Below are positions 11,605-24,020 of a stretch of 64,000 nucleotides of DNA, one piece after another. The notes beneath the pieces were generated by a model that worked only from the letters and a program-made list of their open reading frames with translations, made no database searches and was not told where the DNA came from. The stretch is from Adineta vaga (taxonomy: Eukaryota > Rotifera). A program made the translations under genes and the position numbers. The DNA lies in contig CP075492.1 in assembly GCA_021613535.1 (NCBI GenBank), positions 5,332,001 through 5,396,000 on the forward strand, written 5' to 3'. Position 1 is the first letter of the stretch. The number at the start of each line of letters is the position of its first letter.

Positions 11605-13231
11605 ATGAATTTAACGGACGGTTTAAGTTTAATTGGATGGCGATTAAAACGTGATGCTGAAATTCAAGGTTTTTGTTTTATTTATCATATAAAGTCATTT
11701 TCATCATACAACTTTTCTTTAGCACGTAAAAATGAAATCAATTTTGAATGTGATGTTGAACCTACATCTACGTCATATGCAGCTGCGGAATATGCATCTG
11801 TCATCGATGATAATTATAATATCGATCTTTGTTTAGAAGTTGATTCGATTGATATAAATGGATCGTCTCAAGATACCAATAATGATTATGATCCATACGA
11901 AGTATTTATGCGATTAAACACACGTCGAACAGGCGCTAGTGCTGGACGTGATCGGGCACCACTTACCATATTACCATCACTAACATCATCGGGATCATCT
12001 CTTGTAAATAATTATCGTAATTATAATTTTGCAGATGATGATACATCAGTGAAATATCCATTAGCGATTGGAATTGTTGACAAACGTTCAAAACAACAAC
12101 AACAACAACAACAACCGAATCGTGGTGGACTTTCTTCATCAATACATGTTCGTCAAAATAATGTGTCAAATATACGTCGACCAATGTCCTCGACTAACAA
12201 TCCTTCATTAAAACGAGTTACATTTCGTCAATCCGAAGATGAATTTGATATTGATGATAATGATGAGGATCAGTTTAATAATGATCTACGTCGTAGAAAT
12301 AAATTACCTAAGCGTACAGCTGCTCGAATAGCTGTTCAACGTTTTCGTGGTCATAATCAACGATCATTATCTTCTGCAAACGACGATGATCTAGATGATG
12401 ATATTGCTCCAACAGTAACAGAAATGGATATGTTAGAAGATGAAGATGAAGATGATGAACCGATTAAGAAATCCATGTCTTCTCCAATGAAACCATCAAT
12501 GCCACCATCATCATTATCTCAAAATAAACCTACAACAACAAGTAAATCATCTTATATAGGTAATATGTTACCTAGTTTTTACGAACAATTACCAGAATCG
12601 AAAAAAATGTTATTACAAGATGCTACGGTCGATTCCTCATCGAAGAATTCGAATGTAGGTGGAGAAGAAATAGTTGATGAAGAAAATCGTCTACAATTTC
12701 GTAATACAACACCCATACAAGGATATAAACGAACGAATCATCTTCAAGGTATAAAACGATACTATGGAAATGAAGATAATGATCATGAACAAAATCATCA
12801 ATCAAAAAAACGTACACATGAGTATCTTCAACAACAACAATATCGAAATTCACAAACTCATTATCGCCGAAATGATAATGATGATGATGGTGATGATGCT
12901 TATGATGAAGATTATGATACTAATCAAGATGATGAATATCAACAAACGATAAGAGCACCGGCAAGAAGAGGGTATGTCATTGATTGATTGTTTGAAAATG
13001 ATCTTTTTTTTTAAATTGGATTTTAGTCGTCCACCATCTCAACAATATCAAGAAGATCCAACAAAGAAAAGTGCTCGTTTAATTGCACAATTTGAAGAAC
13101 AACATGGTTTGAAATTAGGTGAAATGCGTGTTTATGCACCAAAACTTCGTCTACGGATATCCAGTGTCAATGTTAATTGGATCAATTTACCACCAATACC
13201 AAAGTTTCCTAATAAAATTCATCATTCTTAG
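11605..13231 (+). CDS. acidic, largely disordered nuclear-type protein
   Basis: Unknown function. Three exons (11605-11668, 11723-12971, 13027-13231) give 505 residues. Intron 1 (54 bp, GTTTTTG...TTTAG) is a multiple of three and so can be read through; I remove it because of its strong T-rich acceptor. Intron 2 is 55 bp. The protein is rich in D/E, S, N and Q, with a polyglutamine run (CAA repeats, about 12093-12114), basic patches (RRRNKLPKRTAARIAVQRFRG) and several acidic tracts. The folded-looking part is the C-terminus (SARLIAQFEEQHGLKLGE). Composition suggests a nuclear or RNA-associated protein, but this is inference. It lies 114 bp upstream of PSMA5 on the same strand. Confidence 0.7.
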
Positions 13232-13345
13232 ACTTAGTCATCCGTCTCTCGACTTGTTTTGTTCTTTGTTTTTTTTTCTCGTCTTTTTCATCATTTTGTA
13301 TATAAATTATACTATTGTCGATATTGCAGATTAACAACAACTAAA

Positions 13346-14123
13346 ATGTTTATGACAAGAAGTGAATATGATCGAGGTGTTAATACATTTTCACCTGAAG
13401 GTCGACTCTTTCAAGTTGAATATGCTATTGAAGCAATTAAATTTGGTACAACAGCCATTGGTATTATGACTCAAGAAGGTGTTGTATTGGCTACAGAGAA
13501 ACGTATTACATCGGTTCTTATTGAACCACGTAGTATCGAAAAAATTGTCGAAATTGATGCTCAGTAAGTTGTGGATTTTTCAAACTTTTGTTTTTTCTTA
13601 GCATTCAATATATTTTAGTTGTGGTTGTGCAATGTCCGGTTTAATTGCTGATGCTAAAATGTTGGTTGATAAAGCACGTGTCGAAGCACAAAATCATTGG
13701 TTTACACATAATGAACGAATGACAATTGAATCAATTACACAATCCGTATCAAATATGGCATTAGCATTTAGTGATGATTCGGACGAAGTCGCACCTATAT
13801 CACGTCCATTTGGTGTTGCACTTTTATTTGCTGGGTGGGATGAAAATGGTCCACATTTATTTCATCTTGATCCATCTGGTACTTATACAGAATATGATGC
13901 AAAAGCGATTGGATCTGGCAGTGAAGGTGCTGATCAAACACTTCAAGATGTTTATCATAAATCAATGAAATTATCGGAAGCATGTAAACATATTTTAACA
14001 ATTCTCAAACAAGTCATGGAAGAAAAATTGAATGCTACAAATGTTGAAATGGCAACTGTCGATGCTAATGGATACCGTTTATTTAAAAAAGAAGAAATTG
14101 ATGATATCATTAAAAATATGTAA
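13346..14123 (+). CDS. PSMA5: 20S proteasome subunit alpha type-5
   Basis: A structural alpha-ring subunit of the 20S proteasome in cytosol and nucleus. Two exons (13346-13563, 13619-14123) with a 55-bp intron give 240 residues, matching the usual 241. The N-terminus has the alpha-subunit signature [63 protein letters not shown] and [15 protein letters not shown] are all in the expected order. Alpha subunits are non-catalytic and lack the N-terminal threonine. The ATG at 13346 is preceded by TATTGCAG, an acceptor-like site 15 bases upstream. Intact and the best-conserved gene in the window. Confidence 0.97.
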
Positions 14124-14217
14124 ACGATTTATTAATTAATAAATTCAGAACATTCCTCTGTTTACCTTTTTTTTCTTCAATTGTTTTTATGCTTTCTTTT
14201 CATCGTCTGTTTTAGAT

Positions 14218-16740
14218 ATGAATAGTGAAGAAGAAGAAGAAGAAGAAGAACACGAATCTTCTGATGAATTTTCTGATGACTATTATAATGACTATTACGA
14301 TGATGATGATGATGATGAGGAAGAAGATGAAGATGAAGATGAAGATGAACCAACATCACAACCCATTCATTTTCGTGAATGTCTTCGTTTACTTGATGCA
14401 GCATTAACATCTAGTAATCCACCGATTCTTCCACGATGGTGTACAAGTGAACATATTGATATACTTGAAGATCCGATGTTACTAATTAATGGACATCAAA
14501 AATGTCTTTCATTGCCGATGAATAAACGAGAAGTTCAACGGTTTATTCGACATGCTGAACCATTTGATATGAAAATCGATATGATCGATGGAATTTCTTT
14601 TTTACCAACTGCTCGTCAGATACCAACGAATGCATTTAATATTCTTAATCCACGATGGTCAACAAAAGTCGAACCTTATCTAAAACGTTCCTGTATTGGA
14701 CCAGCACTTCAACTTGATCCAAATCAAATTCAATTAAAAGTTTCCAATTTACTTTTACTTGAACCGTGTCAATTTCCACGACAATTTCAATGGTCTACTG
14801 ATCAACATCCAAATACAATAGCTAAATTATTTCTCAGTTTACCATCAACATATAAAGGTGGCAAAGAAACAATTATTCATTATAAAGAAAAACATGTTTT
14901 TGATTTATCAAAAATGAATACAATGAAATCTAGCTATTGTACAATTGTTCCGATGAGTCATGAATGTAAACATGAAATTGATTTTATATCACAAGGATAT
15001 AAATTAGTTTTAGTCTATGATATTATTCCATTGACATCAACAATTTTTTATAATGTTGATATTAATGAAGCAACATTGACACGTGTTAGTCGAGTCTTCG
15101 AAACATGGATCAATGGATTAGAACATGAATATCATGGTTATTCATCAAAAATTATTCTACCATTTTCCGATATGTTTCATATGGGTCATAATCCACTTTT
15201 ACATGGTATTGATCGAGTTATTGGAACTATTCTTCGACGAACAATCGAACAGTATCATTCGGAACAATTTTTACTCTATCAAGGTATTATTCAACCAAAT
15301 AGAGCCAATGATGGAACAGTACATGCTTGTCGTCTATTAACAGATTTAAAATTAATGATTACGAATAGTAGTACAACAATGAAAACACTCTTCAATAAAA
15401 TTGATTTCTGTTTAGGAAATTGTAATGAAACTTATTCAGGTAATGTTTTCGTTCGAAAAACACGTTCTGAACAAGGTCAATTTGTTTCGTTTGAACAATT
15501 CAATGTACCTATCTGGTGTATTGTTCCTGTGACAGAAAAATACAATCTTTTAATTGATAATATTCCACGTGTTATAATTCATCTTGAACAAAATCTTCTT
15601 CCTCATCATCAACAACATCATACCGAAATATTTTTACTTATTGATTGGTTATTAACAACTACGAAGAAGATTAATTTTAATGCAAAATCACTTCTTCATC
15701 AATTACTTCGTCTTTCAACAGATCAAAGCATTACACATGACTTTATTATGACAATTCGACAATTACTTGAACATAAAAAATATCAGGATCATTTTTTTCC
15801 TATGATACAAAAACAAGACTATGATGATATTATTTATCTTTTAAAATATTCGAAAGATACAAAAATTCAATTATATATTCATCAAGTCTTTCGAACTGTT
15901 CTTAAACGTCGTTCACGTGATTCCGAAAGAATTCGTGATGCAATTAAATTTATTGGTGTTTTATCGACACGAAATGTTGATTTAACTTTTTTACTTGTTC
16001 TTATTCATGAATTACTTTCCAATGTATTAAAACCAACGAGTCCAAAATTATCGATTACTGATCTTGCTAATCTTTTAGCACTTTTATCTATTTCGATTGA
16101 TTCTTACGAAACATCATGTGAAAAGATTTCTCAACAAATTATTCAACAAATTAAAATAACGACAACAGCAATGACAATATCATCAACAATTACAAATCTA
16201 TTACGAACAGTTCTTGTACCAACGTTAATTCAAATTTATCGACAATTTGTAGATATAAATTGTTTTTATCGAAAACGAAAACGTGACTCAACAACAGTAA
16301 ATTTTCCTCCGTGGTTTTTATCACTCTATCAAACATGTCTTTCATTATTAAATGCTTATTGTAATAGTACTCCAGCAATTCCTACTTATGATAATCTTTC
16401 TACTTATTGTAATTGTTCCATTTGTAAACAATTATTTGTTTTTCTTCAAAATTCGAAATTATTTGAACAAACATTTCTTATTCCAGACGATAATATTTAT
16501 CATTTTAATATGAGCGTAAATACATTTACACCGTTATTTATTATAACAAAATCAATGACGTCAGATAAAACTAAACATCAGATTCATATTATGAAAATGT
16601 CTACTTATGATGAAGAAATATGGCGTGAAAATAATCTTCTTCGTTCATTATTAACTCATATTCCATTGTCCAATTATTCTGATGAAGATCAATTTCAAAT
16701 GATGAAAACTATGAAACGTTTTAAATCATCATCATCTTGA
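14218..16740 (+). CDS. large 2OG-Fe(II) oxygenase-like protein
   Basis: A single exon of 840 residues. The first 45 residues are almost pure D/E. Residues about 195-275 resemble the prolyl-hydroxylase-type 2OG-Fe(II) domain of large fungal and rotifer proteins: LFLSLPSTYKGGKETIIHY in place of the usual LPS-x-HEGG, then a CKHEIDFISQGYKLVLVYDI segment matching the C-x-HEV...GYR-x-TL-x-Y stretch with the distal iron histidine. The usual proximal HEGG histidine is replaced by tyrosine, so activity is doubtful. The rest is alpha-helical, ending with a CNCSICKQLFVFLQN motif that also occurs in this family. The substrate is unknown. ATG at 14218 directly follows TCTGTTTTAG, an acceptor-like site. 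It lies 94 bp after PSMA5. Confidence 0.6.
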   Translation: MNSEEEEEEEEHESSDEFSDDYYNDYYDDDDDDEEEDEDEDEDEPTSQPIHFRECLRLLDAALTSSNPPILPRWCTSEHIDILEDPMLLINGHQKCLSLPMNKREVQRFIRHAEPFDMKIDMIDGISFLPTARQIPTNAFNILNPRWSTKVEPYLKRSCIGPALQLDPNQIQLKVSNLLLLEPCQFPRQFQWSTDQHPNTIAKLFLSLPSTYKGGKETIIHYKEKHVFDLSKMNTMKSSYCTIVPMSHECKHEIDFISQGYKLVLVYDIIPLTSTIFYNVDINEATLTRVSRVFETWINGLEHEYHGYSSKIILPFSDMFHMGHNPLLHGIDRVIGTILRRTIEQYHSEQFLLYQGIIQPNRANDGTVHACRLLTDLKLMITNSSTTMKTLFNKIDFCLGNCNETYSGNVFVRKTRSEQGQFVSFEQFNVPIWCIVPVTEKYNLLIDNIPRVIIHLEQNLLPHHQQHHTEIFLLIDWLLTTTKKINFNAKSLLHQLLRLSTDQSITHDFIMTIRQLLEHKKYQDHFFPMIQKQDYDDIIYLLKYSKDTKIQLYIHQVFRTVLKRRSRDSERIRDAIKFIGVLSTRNVDLTFLLVLIHELLSNVLKPTSPKLSITDLANLLALLSISIDSYETSCEKISQQIIQQIKITTTAMTISSTITNLLRTVLVPTLIQIYRQFVDINCFYRKRKRDSTTVNFPPWFLSLYQTCLSLLNAYCNSTPAIPTYDNLSTYCNCSICKQLFVFLQNSKLFEQTFLIPDDNIYHFNMSVNTFTPLFIITKSMTSDKTKHQIHIMKMSTYDEEIWRENNLLRSLLTHIPLSNYSDEDQFQMMKTMKRFKSSSS

Positions 16741-16888
16741 TCTTCTCTTTGTTTTTATTCGGTGATCTGTTTTTTTTTTGTACTCAAGAAGAACTTTTTT
16801 TTCTTATTTTTTACACAGAGAGAGAGATGGAATAAACATGGTTATTTTGACAGCTATTGTAATATTCTTGAAAAACTTGGATTATAAA

Positions 16889-18107
16889 CTATGTAGTTCG
16901 AGCGCGCCAACATTGATTTTCTCGTTTTATTTCCTTGATGAAATGTCTTGATTTACTTAAAATCAGCCGTCGCCAATAACTGAATTCAAGCTTTTCTAAC
17001 TGATAAATAGATCGTGTCTTAGCTTTATTTTTAGTTATTTCTTTCAGTCTAGCATATAGAAATTCTTCAGTAATCTCGTTTTCATTATTGATAACAATGA
17101 TCGGTAAATCAATATAGAGTGAATTTAATGTGGAATGCCATACAATGGGAATCACATCGAGATAAAGTGCTTCCCAAGTTCATGACAATCTAGACCATTA
17201 CCACGAGGAGAAAGCCAAAATGGATACTGACGATTACGAGCATAGATAGTTGGAAGACCAGAAATATTTACACCATCAGATTTATCAATACACAAAATAA
17301 ATTTAGTTGTTGTATTATTATTACACAAAGCCTTCCATACATGTGAACGAATTCCAGTGGGATCTGTTAATCGTTGAAAATTAATGAGCAAAAGTTTACT
17401 TTTAGGGCGGTCATCTAAACTATGCGATGTTCTATTATGAGTGAACGTTTGTTGTCGTTGTCGTTGTGCATTTCGAAGTGCATTGGCCATCTCATAACAA
17501 TTGATGCCTACAAGAACTAGGATGTGTTTTATGCTACCATGATTTCTATATTCTTACCAATGGGAATAGGAGTGAATTTGTTATTATCCGACAAATGTAT
17601 CTCGGAATTTTGACCGAACCAATGAATGATTTTTGAGTCATGCTTGTCCAAATAAGACAAATAGCGACTCGGTGATGACGCATCGCTTTGTCCCGTGATT
17701 AACACAAATTTATTTTGTAAGTATGGATAGACTTTGCTAAAGAATGCGTCAAGATAATCAGTTTTAACATAGATAATACTTCCAGCAACTAAACAAGATT
17801 TTATATGGTATCCTCTGGTTGTTGTCATTTCTATTCGTTCGTCAAATTCGTATGTGGGCCAGCCATAAATCCAGTCAGCCAGATTGCGAAAATTTTGCGG
17901 ACAAATAAACTCCGAATGATATGGTACAGTATGTGAACTATCGAATATTAGTTGATTCTCATTTATGATCGATTTATATGGGCATAAATGAGAACAATCA
18001 GGTGATCGATACACAAAAAGATAAAAACTAAGGATAATATGGTATGCACAGATAGTAAGAATCAATTTCATTTTAAGACTGATATGAAATTTCGGACACG
18101 AAATCAT
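16889..18107 (-). CDS. exostosin-like glycosyltransferase, one-base frameshift
   Basis: A probable Golgi type II glycosyltransferase. Exon 1 (18107-17558) encodes a signal anchor (about residues 12-33), and a 50-bp intron (17557-17508) joins it in frame to exon 2. The best motif is FWLSPRGNGLDCH, which in exostosin-like and related enzymes continues into an R-x-W-E-A-L segment. Here the continuation is in the next frame and starts at about 17181, as if one base were missing. The second part then runs intact (VIPIVWHSTL...) to the stop at 16889. Length would be about 389 residues. It is either a fresh pseudogene or a sequence error. The acceptor sugar is unknown. Start by ATG 18107; an internal Met at residue 13 is possible. 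Confidence 0.75.
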
Positions 18108-19560
18108 TTCTTCGCTTTGAGAATTCTAGAATTTCTAGATGTAAAAAGTATTAATCAGAAAATCGAATTACAAGTTCAAAAAATACTTGTAGTATTCTCT
18201 CGACTGAAATGAGAATCATATGAAAAAAAATAGTTTGCGTGTGTTTGTGTCAGGGTTAAAGACCAAAGATGAAAAACACATTTCTTTTTATTAATATCTG
18301 GGGGTACGCTTGGATCATCATGTACTTTGAAATTGAGATAGAAAGGTGATTAAGCAGGTACTGGTTAAGTTTTGCTTGAGTCTTATCAATCGATGTCGTG
18401 AGAAAATTCAAGAGACAAAGATCTTTGGAGAGGCGCCGCATAATCTATAGTATGCGAAGGTATGCAGGCAATCGTTCTCCCTTTTTAGTTTCTCTTCGAT
18501 GATCGTAATGATAAAAGATCGGATAGGAGGTCCAATTATTCCTCTCAAAATTGAACTATGAGCAAAAGAAATACTAAGGAAACTCGGAAACGATCAGGCG
18601 TTTATAAAAAAGATTATCATATAACCAAACATTGAAATGACTCTGAAAAAACTTACGAGGGAACCTTTCCAACTGTCTAATCGCTTTTTAGATAAAGAGA
18701 GCGCTAGAAAGTAAAACCTATCATTTAAAGGTGTACCGATGTTCGACAGGCGTATATGTTCTCGTTTGTTTAAGATTCGAATTTACATTTTGGTAGAGCC
18801 GAAAGTCTTGATGTTTGAGAAGCTATCGAACGATACGATTCAGAGCGAAATGGTTACTTCATTAGAAATTTTACGTAACAAAGTGCATTGATTTTCCGTT
18901 AACGTGATGCTTTTTTTATAAAAATGTTCATTTGCAAAACAAAAGCTTTAGCTGAAATAGTGAGTAAATTTCGTTTTGTTAATCCTTCAGTCGCGAAGTC
19001 AAGCGAGTCATCGTCGACGAGCGTTATTTATTTCATTTCATGGGATTTTTGAAAAACTGTGTTCTCTCTCTTGCATAAAGAATCAATTCTTATAGGTTCA
19101 TATTCATACACCAATCAGAAGTGATGATTGCGAATATTCAGTCTTTTCTTTCAGTTGTGATCTTGCGCGAACATACCGATAAATTATAGTCCTATATAAA
19201 AGTCATTTGTGATTGCACAGATGCTGAAATATTTCTTTGATGAGGCTGGGGCTGAAGCCCTGCGGAATGCAGATAACTTGCCTGTCAGCGCAGGGTAGGT
19301 TACTAAAATGTCTCACCCTGCAGACCTCTAGCTGGGAGTAAAAGTACTAGTATTATAACGGGTGGTCTAGGATACATGTTACTCTCAGTATTTGTTGGAA
19401 TATCTTTTCAAATTTCAATGTGTGGACGTGTATTTTTTTTAAAGATTCGTCTTTAAATGCTCTACAAAAGCAGGGCTTTTATTAACGTAAGTAGCAACCG
19501 TTATTTTTCGACAAAAGATACATTCGTTAGGCGCAAGATGCTCAACTTTCGAACACAACT
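18108..19560. other. gene-free stretch after the gene-dense part
   Basis: I see no credible gene here. The short frames lack motifs and codon-like patterns. A small GC-richer patch with imperfect CCCTGC/GCAGGG pairing lies near 19240-19330. Confidence 0.4.
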
Positions 19561-19564
19561 TCCG

Positions 19565-20215
19565 GTCGAATTTTTTTGATAGATCGTTTGAGTTCTACAG
19601 TTAGAGTTCTTTTACATTCCACTTTATCCCAATGGACAACGCGAGCGAATTCGTCTATATTGAATAATCCAAGGGATTCAAATCAGGACTCTGAGGAGGC
19701 CATCTTGAGGGTGGGATGGGTTACTGTCCACACACGATCATTTTGGCTGCTACAAATTCCAGTTATGCCGCACATTTTTCCGTCAGAAAAGAGAAATCAC
19801 ATTGTCTCTTCCTTATGGAAATTTGTTCGGATTCAGTTAGCAAATTTTATTCGCTTGCCTTTATCTTAACGGCTCGGATATCTTTTTGTAGGAACGAAAA
19901 CCCAGATGGTTTTTGAGTATTTGCCGGGTAATCGTTCTCGAATTACCAAACTCATTCACCAACTTTTGAGATGATATCGGTTTCTCACCTTTCCGATTGC
20001 ACCCTTCGTTCGAAGTATATGTAGTCATCCTGGCGGACTCGAGAGTTGTATATAACCCGTGTCACGGATCATTTTGCACCATCTTTTAATTGTGAGAGAA
20101 CAGAAAACACCATTAAGATCACAAAATATTTTCGTTGAACCCTCTCGTTTTTCGTACTTTGGAAAAACGATCTGTCGAAGATCTTTATTTTTCGTGATTT
20201 TGAGAATATCGAATA
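19565..20215 (-). pseudogene. decayed mariner-like transposase (SPDLNPLDYS)
   Basis: The minus strand carries scattered pieces of a Tc1/mariner transposase in the right order. There is an HTH part (KLVNEFGNSRTITRQILKNH, about 19965-19905) with GFRSYKKISEPL, then NWIRTNF and a DGKMCG-like piece near 19780. A DRVWTVTHP piece follows near 19740, then WPPQSPDLNPLDYSI at about 19710-19660. The last motif carries the third acidic residue as Asp (DD-x-D type). Stops and frame changes separate the pieces, and the block with the second Asp appears deleted between about 19715 and 19725. No clear inverted repeats were found around it. Confidence 0.7.
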
Positions 20216-20634
20216 AAATTGACTATAAAATGAAGGATAAGTTCTTGTAGAGCGTCAAATGATAGGTGTTTAGAAAAAAACTTAGACCAAACGAATGAAA
20301 TTTGAACAAGATGTCACAGAAATACTGAGGGTAACATTTATCCTAAGCCACTTATTATCTGTCTGTGCTGGTTCATATTTGCAGAAATGCGTTTAATAAC
20401 AAGCGTACTATCAAAAGGAACAGATTTTTCCTGGAATTCATCAAAGCGATTCAATCCGAATAGCTAAACAGTCATTCTGATTCTGAAACAATACATATGG
20501 TCTCGAATTAGTTATACGACAAACAGACGATGACCTATGAGTACTATTGTTCACGTAAGTTTTGTCACTTAAATTTACAAAATTATGAGCGAGTCTTGAC
20601 AACGGTTTTGTGTTTTATCTATACATTTCAGAGT

Positions 20635-21560
20635 AATATTATGTCTATGCTACTAGTCATATTCTGCCCGATGAAAAGAACACTTAAAAGAAATATATTT
20701 CATTCATTCTGATTCAATTCAAGTTTTGTTTACTTTTCGCTTCGTTTTTCTCTCTCTCACTCGTTTGTGTGATCTAATCACTTTCTTTTTTCGTTCGTCT
20801 CAATACGTCACTCACGTAAGTAGTGATTACATATGCACATTCTCCATCTTCCACTTTTTCTCCTTCCATTCATCAGCAGACATATATTTGAACTCTTGCG
20901 ATTCTTTCTTTTTCATACGTTGTAATTCGCCGATCACAAACGCACGTATAAATATGGGATATTGTATAATTTCTATTTCTGATATTTTAATGGGATGGAT
21001 CTAGGTAAGATTTAGAATTTATCAGTGCATCGTTTATTTTTCATTTATTATTATTATTATTGTATTATCATGAATATGGGAGAACATCAAATGACATGTC
21101 ATTTATTCAACGAGATTATCTTATGGATGGATGTTCATTAAACCATATTCTATGTAAATAATTTGACATAAATGACTTCTAAAAGTTGGAATATTATTAT
21201 TTTGAATTCGACATGAACAATGATCATTATTTTCTATACGAACATGGGGCAGCACTAAAAAAGCGTGTAGACTAAAGGATTGTCTTTTATTTTTCTATGC
21301 ATATAATGTATTATGGTCATGCGCATCTATCATTTCATCCGTTCGATATATATATATATTATAGGAAATATGCACTAGTAATAGTACTATCATTACGATT
21401 TATATGGAAATGTTATTTTGATAGATGCACTAAATCGATGTGAAATACAAAAATAGACTCGCGATGTGCACATGGAATATTGGAAAATATTTTGTATATA
21501 TTTGTGACAAACATTTCTTTTTTTTAAGGTATTTATTCTAAATCAACGAACTGACTGATT
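20635..21560. repeat. left copy of an old ~0.9 kb direct duplication
   Basis: Aligns by eye, with many substitutions and small gaps, to 23088-24020. Shared landmarks in the same order are GTGATCTAATCACT/TGACCTAATCAGT, TTGAACTCTTGCGATTCTTTC/TTGAACTCTTACAATTCTTTC, ATATTGTATAATTT/ATATTGCATAATTT, and TTTGTGACAAACATTTC followed by GGTATTTATTCTAAAT. No coding pattern is conserved between the copies. Confidence 0.65.
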
Positions 21561-23087
21561 TATATGCCATACAATATATTTACATTTATTTCATATGAAA
21601 TGATTGGGAATAACATATGAATAATGGAATAAATATGTTCATTGATTGTTAAGAACTCTAAGCTATCGACACACTATATTATGATGGATGAACTAACTAA
21701 CTAATTAGAATAATACAGACAGGATTTGCTTATTTATGAATGAATACTTTCCTTTATGTTTTTAGGACACTTTTTTCTGGGATTATCTATATTAAGGAAT
21801 TATTTAATGTTCACTTTTTATCAATATCATTTCTATCTATTTATTGATAGCGACAATTTTTATTTATGGGATAATTATGTTTAATATTATACATACTTTC
21901 ATATTTCATCGAACGAACATTATGTTTTTGGGGCGACTAAACATGAATAGTTGGAATCTAATTTTATTAGAATTATGAATAACAGTCGAAATATTATGGT
22001 TTGAAATAGATCTAAATAGATTTATTTCGACTCGGATTATTTTTTTTAGGAATTAATTATAGAAACAGATGAAACGCTTGTATCAATAGTACTTTTGAAT
22101 TCGCTTATTTTCAACGAATTATGGGACTTCTGTGCGTGCTATAGCGTTTTAAGGAATATATTATTTATGAAATATCTATGGTTAATGAAAGTAATACGAG
22201 CACTATTATGTATTTTGTTGTAATAAATAACCAAAATGTCCATTTATGAGCGTCAATCTTCTGGAGACTACGCGTCTGACGCTGCGAGACAATGTCGATA
22301 TTCTTTCTATTAGATCAAACAAATAAATTTCTTATATAATTTTCGCTTTTGATAGGGAACGTATAATTTTGAACAGTCGTTTGAATATTTCAACTATAAT
22401 AGCTTGATTAAGTATTTAGTATTTAGTATTTACATATTTACATGACACATGATAACTTTAAATGGCGTATAAACAAACGATAATGCATAACAAATGATTT
22501 AGTTATATTTCATCTGTAATTTTGAAGCAGCAATTTTATGTTTTATATTTAGATATTAGCCTAAGTGGATATGCTATAAACTTTCGAAGTTATTTTCATT
22601 TTTTACATTAGTAGAACATTTCATTCGTCTTATAGGTCAAAAAGGTAAGTGATTAGAAAAAGTTCAAAAGCAAAAATAGATTTGCTTAATTTCATTTGAA
22701 TAGACTATTTCAACGATGTTGTTTTCTTTTGTATGTTGAAAAGAAACTGATTGATAACCACGACTAGTCAGAAGTCATTTTTACTATTTGTTCTCAAGCT
22801 AACTATCCTGTGTCTTCATATTTCTTAGAGACATTAACTTGATTTGTGTCAAGAAAGTTTCTTACTACTCACTTTTTCGCACTATTTCTATCAATGAAAA
22901 TCTAGAAGACAACATAAGTATTTGTGAGTAACTAGTCTCGTTCTTCTTTTTTTCTACTTATGACTTCCATGCTCTCTGAGATGTATAGTACTAGAGTTTT
23001 AATTCAAATATTATTCGTAATTACTCGTTCAAATTGATAATTCTAGCCCATCAGATCTTTTCTAAAAATATAATTGTTTCTACTGCA
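21561..23087. other. AT-rich spacer between the two duplicate copies
   Basis: No gene, transposon end or structured repeat is recognisable. The offset between the two copies is about 2.45 kb, so this may be the rest of the duplicated unit or later insertions. Confidence 0.4.
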
Positions 23088-24020
23088 ACAATCATATGTA
23101 ATGCCATGTTGCATAGTTATATTCCACTGTATAATAAGTGCACTTAGACGAAGTGAGTTTCATCCATTTTCATATGACTCAAGTTTGGTTTATTTTTCTC
23201 TTGTGCTTTACATTTTATTTCTTTTATATGACCTAATCAGTGTCTTTTCTTCTCGTGCCTAGCAACATCATCAGTTGCAAGAGATGGTTGCATATGAACA
23301 TTCTCTTTCTCTCCTTGTTTTCATTTCATCATGAAGCACACATTTGAACTCTTACAATTCTTTCTTCTTCATATGTAATAATTCATCGATCACAAGTCTA
23401 CTACTGAATATTACATATTGCATAATTTTTTCTTTTTATACTTTAACAAAATAGATCTAAGTAAAATCGTGAGGTAATCATCTCTTCTACATTTATACAT
23501 CATTGCATCGACTATTTTTCATCTATTAAGCTTTATCATGGAAACATGGAAAACTATAAAATGATACAAAGAATCTATTCTATAAGATTATCGCTCGAAT
23601 GAACAATCATTGAGTAATGTCTTATATAATTTAATACAAATGACTGAAAAATGCTCGAGGATTCTTTTGGAGTTGATATAAGTAATCATCACTATTCTCT
23701 ATACTAACATATAATAATAAGAAGCAACTTGAAAAAAATGGCCATCTTTTATATTTATGTGTCTGTGTATCATGATCATTTGCAACTATTGTCTGTTAGT
23801 TTGATACATAGCACATGTAATTTGTACGAAAACATCAGAATTTACTTACTGGTGATAGTGTGATCGTTATCCTATATGAAAAATATTAGTTTGGTCATTT
23901 CACTATGCCTATGTAAAATATAAAACATGACTCACTAGGTGTACATGAAAAGTGAAAATTATTATTCGTATATGTTTGTGACAAACGTTTCCTTTTTTAG
24001 GTATTTATTCTAAATTAATA
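23088..24020. repeat. right copy of the old direct duplication
   Basis: Partner of 20635-21560. The order of shared landmarks is preserved through the run before GGTATTTATTCTAAAT (about 24000). Divergence is high enough that this is not a recent tandem event. Confidence 0.65.

Noticed and set aside
19576-19869. 97-codon plus-strand frame
   Set aside because: It is antisense to the SPDLNPLDYS transposase remnant.
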